From contig NC_092661.1 in assembly GCF_032118995.1 (NCBI RefSeq), positions 3,226,501-3,290,500 of the forward strand: a stretch of DNA of 64,000 bases, given 5' to 3'. A program made the translations under genes and the position numbers. The notes beneath the pieces are model-generated. The model worked only from the letters and a program-made list of their open reading frames with translations, did not search any database and was not told the DNA's origin. The first letter of the stretch is position 1, and each line of letters starts with the position of its first letter. Of the stretch, positions 25,601-36,025 are shown piece after piece. The stretch is from Asterias amurensis (taxonomy: Eukaryota > Echinodermata > Asteroidea > Forcipulatida > Asteriidae).

Positions 25601-25799
25601 AAAGCGCACTTTCTATTGACCAATTACTCAAGTACAGGAACACACAAATTATATTGCAATAAGACACAAAGGAAACATTGAATAATTTTTGGCTGAACAA
25701 AGACAAAGTATTGACCACTTTGTGAATTCAAATTTCTTACTTCACAAAATGGCTGACTGTGTTAGTTCGCAAAAAACAAGAAAAAAAACCAACATTTTC

Positions 25800-25930
25800 G
25801 AGGCACTATTTGTGCGGTATATTATATTCTACCTTGAAAACACCTTTCTAACCATATGCATTTTATAACAAACAGTTCCAAGCGCTTTTTATTGACCAAC
25901 TCAACCGAACCAATGAAATGTGTCCTTTTA
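25800..25930. mobile_element. Foldback family C, partial
   Basis: 'attctaccttgaaaacacctttctaaccatatgcattttataacaaac' and 'accaactcaaccga' match the half-arm of the elements at 41619 and 55012. It is truncated. Confidence 0.7.
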
Positions 25931-26099
25931 AATTTGATTTTAAGTTGCATCCCCTTAAGGTGATCCACTAGCTGCCACTTCCCAGGTTGTATCGTAATTT
26001 GGGTGTGATCCCTGGCTACACGGCAGTTAACGGTTGTATGGCTTCTGACTGGCACCCCCGAACAAAGATACTGACAAAATAGGGACCACGCCATTATAG

Positions 26100-26171
26100 G
26101 GCTAGATAGCTTAGTTGGTAGAGCGCCGGCACGTTAATCCGGAGGTCGTTGGTTCGAATCCCACTCTAGTT
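26100..26171 (+). tRNA. tRNA-like sequence, anticodon position GTT (Asn-like); likely SINE head or tRNA pseudogene
   Basis: A cloverleaf can be drawn. The acceptor GGCTAGA pairs with TCTAGTT (two G-U), the D arm is GCTTAGTTGGTAGAGC, and the T loop is TTCGAAT. The anticodon loop ACGTTAA places GTT at 34-36, but with C instead of U at position 33 and a weak closing pair. The B box 'GGTTCGAATCC' is good. The non-canonical U33 and the T-stem mismatch argue against a working tRNA-Asn. Confidence 0.5.
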
Positions 26172-26395
26172 AATTCTTTGTTCAACCCCAAAAATCATTT
26201 GAGAATTTCAATAAAAATGTTCTCACGCTTTAAGCAGGAAGTAGTACCCGGCGAGAATCCGCCCTCTGACGACATCGTTGAAACCTTCGTGTCTAGTCGC
26301 TGCATACATTAACTCAGTTGAATCACTATGATCATGTCTATGACCTACGGGGACAATATAATGGGAAGGTACATTTGTAGATGTTTATAGGATTT

Positions 26396-26830
26396 AATAA
26401 TAATAATAATAATAATAATGAACGGCACTTATATAGCGCTTCACACAACAGTCCCGAAGCGCTTTACAAAAATTAATGAGTAAACAGGTAAGTTTTCAGC
26501 AGATGTTTGAAAATGTTCTCGTTTGGAGCAGTTCTGATGTTGTGCGGTAAGTTGTTCCAGAGTGAGGGTGAAGAATATGAGAGCGAGCGGTGGCCATAAG
26601 ACATCGTGCGAGTGATGTATGGGACTAGTTGAGAGGTAGAGCTGGAGCGGAGGGTACGATGAGGCACATATGGATGAAGGAGATCTTGAAGATAACGAGG
26701 TGCGGATTGGTGAAGAGATTTGGTTGTCAGCAGGAGAAGTTTGAATTCTATGCGTTAGGAGACGGGTAACCAATGAAGTGAGCGAAGTACTGGGGTGATA
26801 TGTTGTTGAGGTGATTTGAGGCATTGCATG
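26396..26830 (-). mobile_element. CR1/L2-like LINE, 3' end (reverse transcriptase ORF C-terminus)
   Basis: On the minus strand an open frame reads RIEFKLLLLT, LHPYVPHRTLRSSS, YGHRSLSYSSPSLWNNLP and FKHLLKTYLF, then stop near 26471. This is the well-known C-terminal signature of CR1/L2-clade non-LTR retrotransposon ORF2. A short 3' UTR follows ('aagcgcttcggg..gcgctatataag') and an (ATT)n tail at about 26396-26424. It is 5'-truncated. It lies in the QRSL1 intron where one exon is missing. Confidence 0.88.
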
Positions 26831-26844
26831 GTGAGGTATCTATA

Positions 26845-27145
26845 TATATTTGGTTTGCAGAAAACCATGTGTGTATCTACTTGCCAGTTAGAGTTGTTCT
26901 TAGAGAACTGTCTTTCTTAATTCAACAACCACGGAGTAGATTGTTCGAATGATCGGGAGACTTCTCAGTTCTGAAAAGAAGTGTCCTGCTTATTAACTAT
27001 TACCTGGGCGGATGGTATAGAAAACTGGCGGGACTACAACTTTAGCTTACAGGATCGTACAACTGCACTACCGCGGAGTCAGTTCTTGAATTGGTCACAA
27101 CATTTCGACTAGCTTGCTCTAGTCATCGTCAGGAGACCATAGATG
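26845..27145 (-). repeat. Interspersed repeat, family D
   Basis: In reverse it matches 42204-42378 joined to 43013-43150. Shared pieces are 'gactagagcaag.tagtcgaaatgttg', 'ccgcggtag', 'gagaagtctcc', 'aagacagttctctaagaac' and 'ggcaagtagatacacaca'. No coding capacity was seen. Confidence 0.8.
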
Positions 27146-27249
27146 TGTGGAAACAACTCCCGACACTAATTGGCAAGAAAAACTTGCTCAGCTAGAAGTA
27201 CAGCAGCTTTTGACCGTATAAAGCATGTTGTGAATCAATTCACCTTGAA

Positions 27250-27360
27250 CAAACCCTAGACAGTTTTGCTTTTCTTATTAGTGGAGAGCACGCCATGGTC
27301 ATGTGGGGGTGTTTAAACGAGTGTTATAAACACGGCTAGAAGTGTTCAAACATAGGCGAG
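27250..27360. repeat. Interspersed repeat shared with 29722-29835
   Basis: 'gacagttttgcttttcttattagtggagagcacg' and 'agtgttcaaacataggcgag' match 'gacagtttcgttattcctattggtggagagcgcg' and 'agtgttgaaacatgggcgtg'. Confidence 0.65.
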
Positions 27361-27581
27361 TTTGCTTGGTGCTTGTTTAAGCACATTACAATAAATACAC
27401 CAGCAATCAATGTACAACTACTTGAGTCAAATCATACATGTAAGATCGTGACAAGAACTGAAAAATTACAAAAAACGTTCAATACATTTCAAACATGTTT
27501 GCGCAAAAAAAAGAAAAAGTGTATATGAATGGGAATAAAAGAGTGGTGACTTAGCCTGGAAAGTTTGTTTAAAACCTTGCG

Positions 27582-27826
27582 GGGCCCAATTTCATGGCTC
27601 TGCTTACCAAATTTGGCACACTCACCAATCTCCACTGACCTGCAAACACCCAATTTCTGTGCTAGCTGTGTAAGCGTAGAATGCCTAGTAACCAGGAAAA
27701 ACGCAAGCGCACGAGCCAAAATTCCCCGCTAACCCGTGAGATACGCAGGCCGTAAGCACAGAAGTCCCTTGCTTCCGCAAGCGCCGATTTTGTGCTTATG
27801 GTAAGCAGAGCCATGAAATTGGGCCC
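27582..27826. mobile_element. Foldback MITE (family E)
   Basis: Perfect ends 'gggcccaatttcatggctctgcttacc' and the inverse 'ggtaagcagagccatgaaattgggccc'. A relative with 'gagctgctt' ends is at 52145-52393. Confidence 0.93.
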
Positions 27827-27830
27827 AGCC

Positions 27831-27993
27831 GTCGATTTCACAAAACTCTTTCTAACTTAAGACTAATCTTAGGACTTAGGACGAGTCCCAACCCTGCACT
27901 GTAGCATGCTGACCTTAAGATTAATCCTAAGTTAAGACGAGTTACTCGTCCTAACTCCAGATAAGACGAGTCCCAACTCTTTGTGAAATCGAC
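27831..27993. mobile_element. Foldback MITE (family F), copy 1
   Basis: Ends 'gtcgatttcacaaa' and 'tttgtgaaatcgac'. Internal 'cctaagttaagacgagttactcgtcctaactccagataagacgagtccc' is shared with 32229-32363. It directly follows the family E element. Confidence 0.92.
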
Positions 27994-28488
27994 GGCAGGT
28001 CCTTTATCTTTATCGCACCACCATGATCCTGCCAGTTTCAAACATTCAAGACCTCGAACCACTCTTGTATTCCCTAATTAAAAACTTAACAAAGGTTTAC
28101 TCACCATACTCAATTCCATCATACAATGTATCTGGCCATGTTGGATGCCACTTCGAGAGGGCCTATCACTGAATAGCAAGCTGTTGAATACTGAACATTA
28201 GGCACAGAGACTTCAGACACCTTCCCTCCAGCCTTCTCAAATAGATCCACACCCCTGGACCAAGCTTGGAGAACGCAGTCATCAAGACCGGGGAAATGAA
28301 ACTCCTGGAAAAAATAATAATGACAATAATAATAGTAAAGCCAGAGTAGATGTCAAATTTGCATCGGGGATAACATAAATTATCACACAAGCTCGAGTGG
28401 AATACAGAAACATACAGTGCTTTTGCGTCCCATATCCAACGAGGCCGCAGGCTTCATTGGTGATGGGGCAAAGACGAAGTACTCAAAT

Positions 28489-28731
28489 GGTGCATTCGTT
28501 ACACTTCCCTGGGTCTACCCCGCGATGCTCACTCGGGTGGGTCCCTGACAAGAGCTAAACAAACGATCACACTCTCGCCCTCTCGTGGTGACGGCATGCA
28601 CCTCAGGTCACCCCCAAGTGACCCACTCCACAAGCAGGGCACTGGGGGAAGACCCGGGTGAGCCCCGTCAAAGCTATTCTAATGTACCGAGAAGACCGAG
28701 GTCGACCCAGGGAAGCTAAACGAACGCACCC
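28489..28731. mobile_element. MITE (family A), copy 2, inverted to copy 1
   Basis: Ends 'gtgcattcgttacacttccctgggtc' and 'gacccagggaagctaaacgaacgcac'. The interior matches 23773-24008 in the opposite orientation. The two copies flank the 3' half of the QRSL1 copy. Confidence 0.9.
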
Positions 28732-28948
28732 AAAGTTTTAGAGTACATGTGTGCAAACCAAAGTTTTAGAGTACATGTATGCAAAATTTCAGCCTCTCAA
28801 AACACATGACCCAACTTTTAATCCTCTTATGTAATCAATGTTTAAACAGCCAATAAAGGATAATCTCAAATATACAGATACTACAGTTTTCTAACAGCTG
28901 CAGTCCATCCAGGAAACATAACAAATATAACGAGTCTCTTACCTCACG

Positions 28949-29155
28949 TTAAGGGAGCGTCTCAAAAGTCGGAACGGTAGGAACGTTCTTTTTTGGATCG
29001 CAAGAGTATCCCCGCCGCTTTTGTCCGTTCCACAGGACCGGTCTTTTGGAACGCTCCGCGTATACTTTGTCATGATGTTGCGATCCTGCGGGCATATGCC
29101 CGCAGGAACGTTCTTTTGCGCTAGGAACGTGCCCGACTTTTGAGACGCTCCCTAA
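28949..29155. mobile_element. MITE with 20-bp inverted ends
   Basis: 'gggagcgtctcaaaagtcgg' (28953-28972) and 'ccgacttttgagacgctccc' (29133-29152) are perfect inverses. Inside is the palindrome 'cctgcgggcatatgcccgcagg'. Confidence 0.93.
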
Positions 29156-29545
29156 CCATGGTAAAAATGGGTTTTTCTCCAGAACACTACAAGCCAAATT
29201 TCTGAAAAACGTGGGGTCAAACAAGCCCGCGCGACAAAGGAATCGTGACGTCAGTGGCGGCTATTTTGTGTGGAAATGCAAAAGCTTGAGGGTCATTATA
29301 CATGTAATTGATAAGCCATTTTTGACTTTCAGCTGACAAAGCCGAGTGGCCTGGTGCATTTTTGACTCGAGTTATTTATTACTAAATGCAAATTTTGAGA
29401 GTAAAATGGTTATTTACCAGTATCTGCGATGTCTATTTGGCCATAAAAAGGTAATAGTTAACAAATTGAGACCATCCTTTATTGGCTCTTTAATTTGCAC
29501 CAGGGATAAAAAATACCAATGTTTGCTCTAGCTGCCTCTAGCTAC

Positions 29546-29720
29546 CGGGCAATCTCGGTGGTCTAGTTAGTAAGACACTGCTCTAGGATTGCAAAGAATG
29601 TGGGTTTGAATCCAACCCGAGTAATAATGCCCGCGTGGTTTTTTTCACAGGACTTTGGCAAGTACTGATAGCTAACACACATCAGTGTATATGGGTACAA
29701 ATCAAAATTCATAAATACAT
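29546..29720 (+). mobile_element. tRNA-derived SINE (second family)
   Basis: The tRNA-like head 'aatctcggtggtctagttagtaagacactgctctaggattgcaaagaatgtgggtttgaatccaacccgag' has A/B-box-like blocks and TGC at the anticodon position. It is followed by 'cgtggtttttttcacaggactttggcaagtactgatag'. A rearranged copy is at 38889-39010. Confidence 0.75.
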
Positions 29721-30086
29721 CAGACAGTTTCGTTATTCCTATTGGTGGAGAGCGCGTCACGTGGGTGTGTATAAACCTTTGTTTGTGATCAGTAAAGAGT
29801 GTTGAAACATGGGCGTGACACGCGAGCTTGAACCTACATGTATGCTTATAAGACAGTTTCTTCATTCCTATCGGTGGAGAGCATTGGCCGAGACAGTTAT
29901 GCCACATCACGCGATACGCGCTACGTGCCTGCATTCCCTTATGAGGAGTTGTTTACCCAAGGGCCTTACCATTTCAAAGCTGGAAGGGTGTTGTGTTGAA
30001 AGAAATCATTGAACAATTCAAATTTTTGCATTTCTTTTACTTTTTGACGAAATAGTTTTGATGTTTTTTGACAATTGTATATGAAT

Positions 30087-30246
30087 GGGAATCAATGTGT
30101 GGTGAAGTGGTTTTCAACACGTGGTTTAAACCTGCCGGGCCTGGTTCTTGATAATTTAGCTCGACTTTGTCTCGGTAAAATTATCAAGAACCAGGCCTCC
30201 TTGGGTTTAAACCACTAGTTGAAAACCTCTTCACCAATTGATTCCC
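30087..30246. mobile_element. Foldback MITE
   Basis: 'gggaatcaatgtgtggtgaagtggttttcaac' and 'gtggtttaaacctgccgggcctggttcttgataattt' are mirrored by 'aaattatcaagaaccaggcctccttgggtttaaaccac' and 'gttgaaaacctcttcaccaattgattccc'. Confidence 0.92.
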
Positions 30247-30997
30247 TTATTAATACTAACCCTCTTGCTAAGATTTTGTTAAATAGAGAGACAGCTCAGT
30301 TGGTGAACACAGTTTTCTAGGGCTGAAGGATTTCTCAAAAATTAAATTACCTTAGGGATGCCGATGTGTAGTCCGTCCAGTGATATTTCTTCATCAAGTT
30401 CAAACGGCTCAAATGTGTCGGTGACTGTTGTCGAGTCTAGGGGATCATGGCCAGCAATAGCACCTGTTCAAACAGATTTAAAACAAAAGAGTTGAATGAT
30501 CATCATTTTCCATTAAAGGTGGGGTCATGTTTTTGCCATGGTTTAAATTATAAAGAAAGACACATTGTGATTTGTGTTACAAAAATTACTCAACTCCTTA
30601 AATGGTAAAAGTACAAAAATATGTATTTTCATGTGATTGATTCCATACCTAATACTGTAGCCACATCATCAACAGACTTGCCAAATATTCCAGGTGCGTC
30701 CAGAGAATTGACTAGAGGGATTAGGCCATGCCTGGAGCAGAGTCAATAAGTAGGTTTAAAACCAAAGACTCCACTGTACGATGCTGGGTGGCGGACTGAT
30801 CCCCCTGTATCAGAACCAAGAGCTCTGTGTGAAAGGAAAGAGAAAGTTTTTATGATTTTGGAAAAGCTTTTTGTGCTTCCATCAGTCAAGGATATAGTAG
30901 AAAAATAGCTGCCTTTTAGGAGCAAAACCTGTTAGAGGAGAGAAGGCTTTGTAATCATAATTAGTATAAAAATCACTATGGCAATACTGACAACCAT

Positions 30998-31272
30998 AGA
31001 GTTATATATAAGAACTAGAGGGCGCACTGGCCTATATACGCGCAGGCAGCCATTTTCTAAGTTGACAAAACTGGCATCCCACAGCGTGTGTTTGTGCGGC
31101 CCTTTTGTAAGTTCAACAAAACAGCATCGCGTAGCGTTCAATAAACACAAACTCAAACGTGTGTTTCATATTCAATGCGCGTACATAATGGCGCGCGCGT
31201 GTCTCCTTGTGGTCCCGTCGCCTTTGTGCAAGAAGCATCACCCGTGCGCCCTCTAGTTCTTATATATAACTC
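30998..31272. mobile_element. MITE with 29-bp inverted ends
   Basis: 'agagttatatataagaactagagggcgcac' and 'gtgcgccctctagttcttatatataactct' are inverse. It sits between the QRSL1 and CCDC174 remnants. Confidence 0.93.
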
Positions 31273-31332
31273 TTCGACTGACAACCCATCTTTAAGATGA
31301 ACCTTAGTGCTTTGTGAAATCAAGCCCAACAC

Positions 31333-31515
31333 ACTTATTCTGAAAGAGTAGGGGTTAACCTCCGTGTTTCTGGTTCACATATCAAGCACCTATGTTTACA
31401 GGTTTCCTCAGGCTTGCAAGCTACAGTGAAAGAGTAGGGGTTAACCCCAGTGTTTCTGGTTCACATATCAAGCACCTATGATAACAGGTTTCCTCAGGCT
31501 TCCATATCTGACTAT
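31333..31515. repeat. Tandem duplication, about 90-bp unit
   Basis: 'gaaagagtaggggttaacc' through 'acaggtttcctcaggctt' occurs twice in succession with few changes. Confidence 0.9.
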
Positions 31516-32228
31516 GTCAGGTTATCCACTAAATGTTCCTGTACTCAAATATTGGTACCTCGTTCCTTTAACTAAAGTGCTCTGGTCTGCCGCTCTATTA
31601 ACCTACCGCAACCACGCTGTAAAATGCTATGCAAACGCTGCAGAATATAAGTCTAGGTGGGAACGCACTGTAGAATTACTCAAAGGCCAGTCACAGTAAA
31701 TTTCCACGTGACAGCTGAAGGAAAAGTCCAATGGGAACATGGCTTTAATGTACTGTGAGTCTAATACTTTGCTTGAGCTTTCCGCATCAAGAAAACGACA
31801 CCAAACATCGAAAGAAGAAAAAGCAGATAAAAAAGAGTACCCTACCTTTTCTGATATCCCAAGTTCTCGCCGGCACCGTCTTGCTCAGCCTCTCCGCTAA
31901 TCTCTTCTCATCCTCTTTCTTCTGTCTCCGTCTCGCTGACTCCGCCTCCTCCTTTATCCTCGCATCTTCCTCCTCCTCCTGATGGTCCTTATCGCCCTCC
32001 TCCTCAACTATCTCCCCCTTAGCTCTCTTACGCCGCTTCACTTTATCCAATCAGGCCTTCAGGGCCGCTTTGCATTTCGCTTTGAGCTGTTCACTCATGG
32101 TTCTCTGATCAAGTGTCTGAAAAAAGAATCGATCGCACAAACGATATACCAACTGTATTCTTGAAAAACATCTGTATCAATGTGCATTTGGAACTTTATA
32201 GCTTGATTAAAAAAAAAAAAGGCCAACT

Positions 32229-32363
32229 GGGTCAATTTCATAAAGGTTTAGGACTATTCCTAACTTAGGACTACATGTATAGTCCTAGAAGATATTACAA
32301 ACTGACGAGTAACTCGTCCTAACTCGAGATAAGACAAGTCTCAACTCTTTGTGAAATCCACCC
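32229..32363. mobile_element. Foldback MITE (family F), copy 2
   Basis: Ends 'gggtcaatttcataaagg' and 'ctttgtgaaatccaccc'. The centre has 'gacgagtaactcgtcctaactcgagataagac' as in 27831-27993. Confidence 0.88.
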
Positions 32364-32594
32364 TTGGTCTTACGAACTTCATTAGAGCGTAGCTTGAGTT
32401 GTGGACATCCTATGACTAAAAATAAAACAGTTTTGAAACGAGCAGAGTGTCCTCTTGAAATTAACTCAGAAATGGATACTTTCATCACCGTGTGATGGGT
32501 TTTCCCCTGATTGCACCACATGATCGCATCACATTTATTCCATGAGGGGAGGCTTGTGTAAAACTCTCTGAGAGTTGTAGTTGTGAAAAGAACT

Positions 32595-33035
32595 GGGGTG
32601 CGTTCCACTCGTGCAAACGTTGCCAAGAGTTGCGCACGTTCACAAACAATTTCAAGTGGAACAAGTTGTGTGCTGCCACCGTTGGCGAACGTTGGCAACT
32701 TTAGGCGAACATACTTCTGAGGTGTTGGCGAGTGGTTTTAAAATGGCCGACAAGCATACAGTATTATTTCTTTGTCACAAACAAAATAACATTGTATTTT
32801 CGGTGATTTATAATGAAGATTTAAAGTAACAAAGTTAATTAGTTGAAGAAATGATGTAGAAAGGAGGACTACATACAGCAAAAACTAAGTTTAAAAAAAT
32901 ACTACGTACGGTGCGCGCCATCTTCATTTCAGGGCCCTGCCATATTGACATCGCGTAATGCGCACCAATCGTTCCAAAGATAAAAAACGTTTGTGCGAAT
33001 AGTTGCGAGTCGTTTGCGCAAGTGTAACGCACCCC
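32595..33035. mobile_element. Foldback MITE, about 440 bp
   Basis: Left 'ggggtgcgttccactcgtgcaaacg' faces right 'cgtttgcgcaagtgtaacgcacccc'. It lies in a CCDC174 intron. Confidence 0.85.
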
Positions 33036-33139
33036 TGGTGGTTGACAAGTGTTGAGTTGATCACCATAGGTTCTTCTCAGATAGAAGAACCAACTCTTTA
33101 CACAAAAAGAGATTTACACATGGTGCTACCGCAAAACTA

Positions 33140-33270
33140 ACCTTGGTACTGGACACGATTGGTAATTGTCAAAGACCAGTCTTCTCACTTGATGTATCCC
33201 AATATATATGCATAAAATAACAAACCTGTAAACGTTTGGACTCAATTAGTCATCGAAGTTGCAAGAGAAG
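33140..33270. mobile_element. Family B foldback, left half only
   Basis: 'ggtactggacacgattggtaattgtcaaagaccagtcttctcacttga..gtatcccaa' through 'agtcatcgaagttgcaagaga', after which unrelated sequence follows. A matching fragment ('acaggtttgtaattgtatgcaaatgttgggatacaccaagtgagaacgctggtc') is near 33929-33985. Confidence 0.85.
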
Positions 33271-33366
33271 GGTCGTGGGTTCTGAGGTCTTGGTTGTGAG
33301 TTGTACTTTGGTATTTTGTTGCTGTAGGTTTTTGGTTGTCCAGGTGGGTTATGGGTTGTAATAAGG

Positions 33367-33719
33367 GTGTCGTGGCAAAGCGGATAAGAGCACCGAACTC
33401 AAGCTCTGATGCTTCTGTTCAGCAGAGTGTGGGTTCGAATCCCGGTCGTGACACTTGTGTCCCTGAGCAAGACACTTAACTAAAATTGCTTCTCTCCACC
33501 CAGGGGTAAATGGGTACCTGTGAGGGCAGAGATGGTTCATGAGATTGGTTTAGCCGAGTAGTGCATATTGTAGTTGCACCGGCATACTCCACCAGGGAGC
33601 TGAGATGATTTAAGGAATGAATTAAGGCCCAGTGACCATGGTAATAATGTGAAGCGCTTTGGGACACCCTCCAGGCTTGAGAAGCGATATATAAAACGGG
33701 TTATTATTATTATTATTAT
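33367..33719 (+). mobile_element. tRNA-derived SINE, full length
   Basis: The head 'gtgtcgtggcaaagcggataagagcaccgaactcaagctctgatgc..gtgggttcgaatcccggtcgtgacac' is tRNA(Ser/Leu)-like with A and B boxes. The body is 'gtgtccctgagcaagacacttaac' and 'cccaggggtaaatgggtacctg'. The tail 'aagcgctttggg..gcgatatataaaacggg(tta)n' resembles the LINE 3' end at 26396-26480. Confidence 0.9.
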
Positions 33720-33779
33720 GTGGGTTGTGGGTTGAGGGCTGTGTGTTGTGATGCCTATCCTAAGACTGGGCCTCTGTCT

Positions 33780-34240
33780 TGATCACCAAGGATAAAGACA
33801 GGTCCCTGCCGCTAGACCCAGTGATTCCATTGGATACAATGATATTGGATAAACGTGCACCCATTACGCCCAAACAGTATACTACTGTCAAGTCCGCAAT
33901 AGAATTTGACTGCGTAGCGCAAATTTTCACAGGTTTGTAATTGTATGCAAATGTTGGGATACACCAAGTGAGAACGCTGGTCTTTAATTGACACAAAAAT
34001 CATGTTATCCCCAAGGATAAAGACAGGTCCCTGCCGCTAGACCCAGTGATTCCATTGGATACAAAAATGATATTGGATAAACTAGCACCCATTATGCCCA
34101 AACAGTACACTACTTTCAAGTCCGCAATAGAATTTGACTGAGTATCTCTATGTGAAATTAATGAGTACAAAAGTCAAAACACGCGCCAGTTTTTGATGCC
34201 GGCCTCTGGCGCTATTTGCGAGCCACGAAGCGTGGCCTCA
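33780..34240. repeat. Tandem duplication, 226-bp spacing
   Basis: 'aaggataaagacaggtccctgccgctagacccagtgattccattggatacaa' starts near 33788 and again near 34014. Each copy is followed by 'gatattggataaac.agcacccatta.gcccaaacagta'. Confidence 0.93.
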
Positions 34241-34299
34241 GATGTTCAGGCTACGCTTAACCAAGCGCTAAACTACATGTACATGTACAAGGTACCGTA

Positions 34300-34590
34300 C
34301 AAACCAGTAAGGTTGCAGAGAAAACATCTCCTCAACTGCTTTCCCATAATTTTCCTGTGATGTAACGTAGTTTTTGAGAAAGAGGTAATTTCCAACTCAA
34401 AAAATAAAAGGCTTCAGCTGAAGCCTTTTGTTATGCATCTGAAAGCACATAAAGTTGTGCAACAAGAGTGTTTTTTCTTTCATTATTTTCTTGTAACTTC
34501 GATGACCAACAGAGCCCAAATTTTCACAGGTTTGTTATTGTATGCAAATGTTGGGGTACACCAAGTGAGAATGCTGGTCTTTAATCGACA
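34300..34590. mobile_element. Family B foldback with variant core
   Basis: 'gatgtaacgtagtttttgagaaagaggtaatttcc' and 'caagtgagaatgctggtcttta' are family B. The central palindrome is 'aaaaggcttcagctgaagcctttt' instead of the usual 'gagacctc' core. Confidence 0.85.
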
Positions 34591-34598
34591 CAAAAATC

Positions 34599-35398
34599 GG
34601 GGTTGTTCTAAAACCCCCCTCGACCCACGACCCACGACCCCCTCGACCATAGACTTTTGTGCGATCTTTTTTTCTGTACACCGAAATTGCCACAGTTCAC
34701 AACCTCAGCCAATCACGCACACAACTTTGTATGCTGACATCGACTACCATGCCTCGCCAGATCACAACAACACAGCGTACGAAACACGTAGTATGCACGA
34801 AGCAAACTTCGCGTGATTGGCTGCCGAGATCGGGCCTGTAGCAATTACGATGTACAGATAAAAAACCGAGGCATTTCCACGTGTATCTCTTGGCCGATCC
34901 GAGATTATTATCCCAACTGGAAACCTGCGTTTATCGCCCCAGTACGATTACGACCAACTCATTACGTGATGATCAGGCGGACCCATTTCCGGCCGATGGC
35001 TCCCGTCCTGTGTACTATGGTACTACTAGTTGCTCTAAGCGGAGCTCAAGGTTGTAGACCCGACCGACCGAATGGCCACACGGACATGTTTGGGGTCCCA
35101 AATCGGTGTGCACTTGTCGTGCGGAAGCGGAGAGTAAATACTCCCAATTCTGTGTGGCTGATGCAGATAAATATAATCGCAGTCTCAGACTTGAAGTCAA
35201 GCCTAGTCGTGGAAGGAAGTTGCATCACGGATCACACACTGTGAATTCTAAATCGGGGACTTAATTCTTACTCGGCCGTAAAGCGTCATTTTATGAATTC
35301 GGAATTGGGACATTCTTCGAACACGGGGCAGACGTCGGAGGGTCGTGGGTCGTGGGTCGTGGGGGTTGCGGGGGACGAGGGGGTTTTAGAACAACCCC
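34599..35398. mobile_element. 800-bp TIR element with target-site duplication
   Basis: Left end 'ggggttgttctaaaacccccctcg' with 'acccacgacccacgacccc', right end 'gggtcgtgggtcgtgggtcgtggggg' ... 'gggggttttagaacaacccc'. The flanks 'aaaaatc' (just before 34599) and 'aaaaatc' (just after 35398) form a 7-8-bp target duplication. The uninterrupted site 'cacaaaaatcatgttatc' is preserved at about 33994-34011. The interior is GC-rich and carries a signal-peptide-like frame. Confidence 0.88.
34996..35244 (+). CDS. Small signal-peptide ORF inside the TIR element
   Basis: ATG at 34996 opens 82 codons to TGA. The N-terminus MAPVLCTMVLLVALSGAQG has the charge-poor hydrophobic core and small -1 residue of a secretory signal peptide. 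It is followed by a Cys/Pro-rich stretch and a strong basic site VVRKRR near residue 46, as in propeptide processing. An in-frame possible donor (AGA|GTAAAT) follows the basic site, so this may be the first exon of a captured gene. The frame also extends upstream of this ATG. No homologue was recognised. Base composition is richer in GC than the surroundings. Confidence 0.3.
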   Translation: MAPVLCTMVLLVALSGAQGCRPDRPNGHTDMFGVPNRCALVVRKRRVNTPNSVWLMQINIIAVSDLKSSLVVEGSCITDHTL

Positions 35399-35536
35399 AA
35401 AAATCATGTTATCTTCTTACCTTGTCTCTAAGATGACTCAACATCTCCATCTGACTCTGTCTCTCTCCCTCATCCTTTGAGAAGTCAAAGTAGCCGACAC
35501 CCATCTCTCTCACCTCTGAACAGAAACAAAACTGGC

Positions 35537-35868
35537 ATTAAAGACTCTGGACACTTTTGGTATTTGTCAAAGAACAGTCTTCTCACTTGGTGTATCTCAA
35601 CATATTCATGAAATAACAAACATGTTAAAATTTGAGCTCAATTGGTCATCGAAGTTGCGAGATAATAATGACAGAAAACACCCTTGTCATACAAAGTTGG
35701 GTGCTTTCAGATGCTTGATTTTGAGACCTCAAAATCGAATTATGAGGTCTCGAAATCAAATTCATGGAAAATCATTTTGTTTCTCGAAAACTACGTTACT
35801 TCAGAGGGAGCCGTTTCTCACAATGTTTTATATTATCAACAATTACAATAGTGTCCACTGCCTTTAAC
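35537..35868. mobile_element. Family B foldback
   Basis: Ends 'aaagactctggacacttttggtatttg' and 'acaatagtgtccactgccttt'. The core 'gagacctcaaaatcgaattatgaggtctc' is palindromic. It is in a CCDC174 intron. Confidence 0.92.
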
Positions 35869-36025
35869 CACCTTTCAGTGATCACTTTGCAGAACAAGTT
35901 TGTATTTTTTAATTTGTTTTGTCATAATGAAACAATGACTTTTAACCCAGTAGAGAGATCGACTGAAGAAATGTACCTAGACTTATTTTTCTCGATTGAG
36001 AAAATGTGGCGTTTGTTTGACACTA

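Larger units (their letters stand above)
24038..30824 (-). pseudogene. QRSL1: Glutamyl-tRNA(Gln) amidotransferase subunit A (GatA), mitochondrial; disrupted 3' part
   Basis: Five minus-strand exons match the C-terminal part of GatA/QRSL1, the amidase subunit of the mitochondrial complex that converts Glu-tRNA(Gln) to Gln-tRNA(Gln). Exons: 30824-30649 ([15 protein letters not shown], holding the amidase nucleophile Ser), 30463-30351 (HDPLDSTTVTD, ending GIPK), 28304-28105 (FHFPGLDD, EVASNMARY), 25157-24952 (NYEKYF, KVRRL-like RVRRLIANDF, GVDILLTP) and 24216-24038 (IPAISVPAFL, QLLTVSKWLEQ, stop TGA). Most junctions agree in phase. Defects: an in-frame TGA at 30745-30743 where the family has a Gly (KPTY-stop-LCSRHGL); a 7-bp insertion near 28119-28128 that shifts frame; no exon found for the segment before NYEKYF; and no upstream exons carrying the Lys and cis-Ser of the catalytic triad. 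Introns are kept, so this is not a processed copy. Assembly error is the main alternative. Confidence 0.88.

Noticed and set aside
26100..26171. Functional tRNA-Asn gene
   Set aside because: C at position 33, weak anticodon and T stems; more like a SINE head or relic, so kept only as tRNA-like.
27838..28062. Minus-strand 'NTRVVRG..' resembling the missing QRSL1 exon (family has ..VVRGR..)
   Set aside because: The match is only a few residues and falls in the inverted end and flank of a family F MITE; no proper splice pair.
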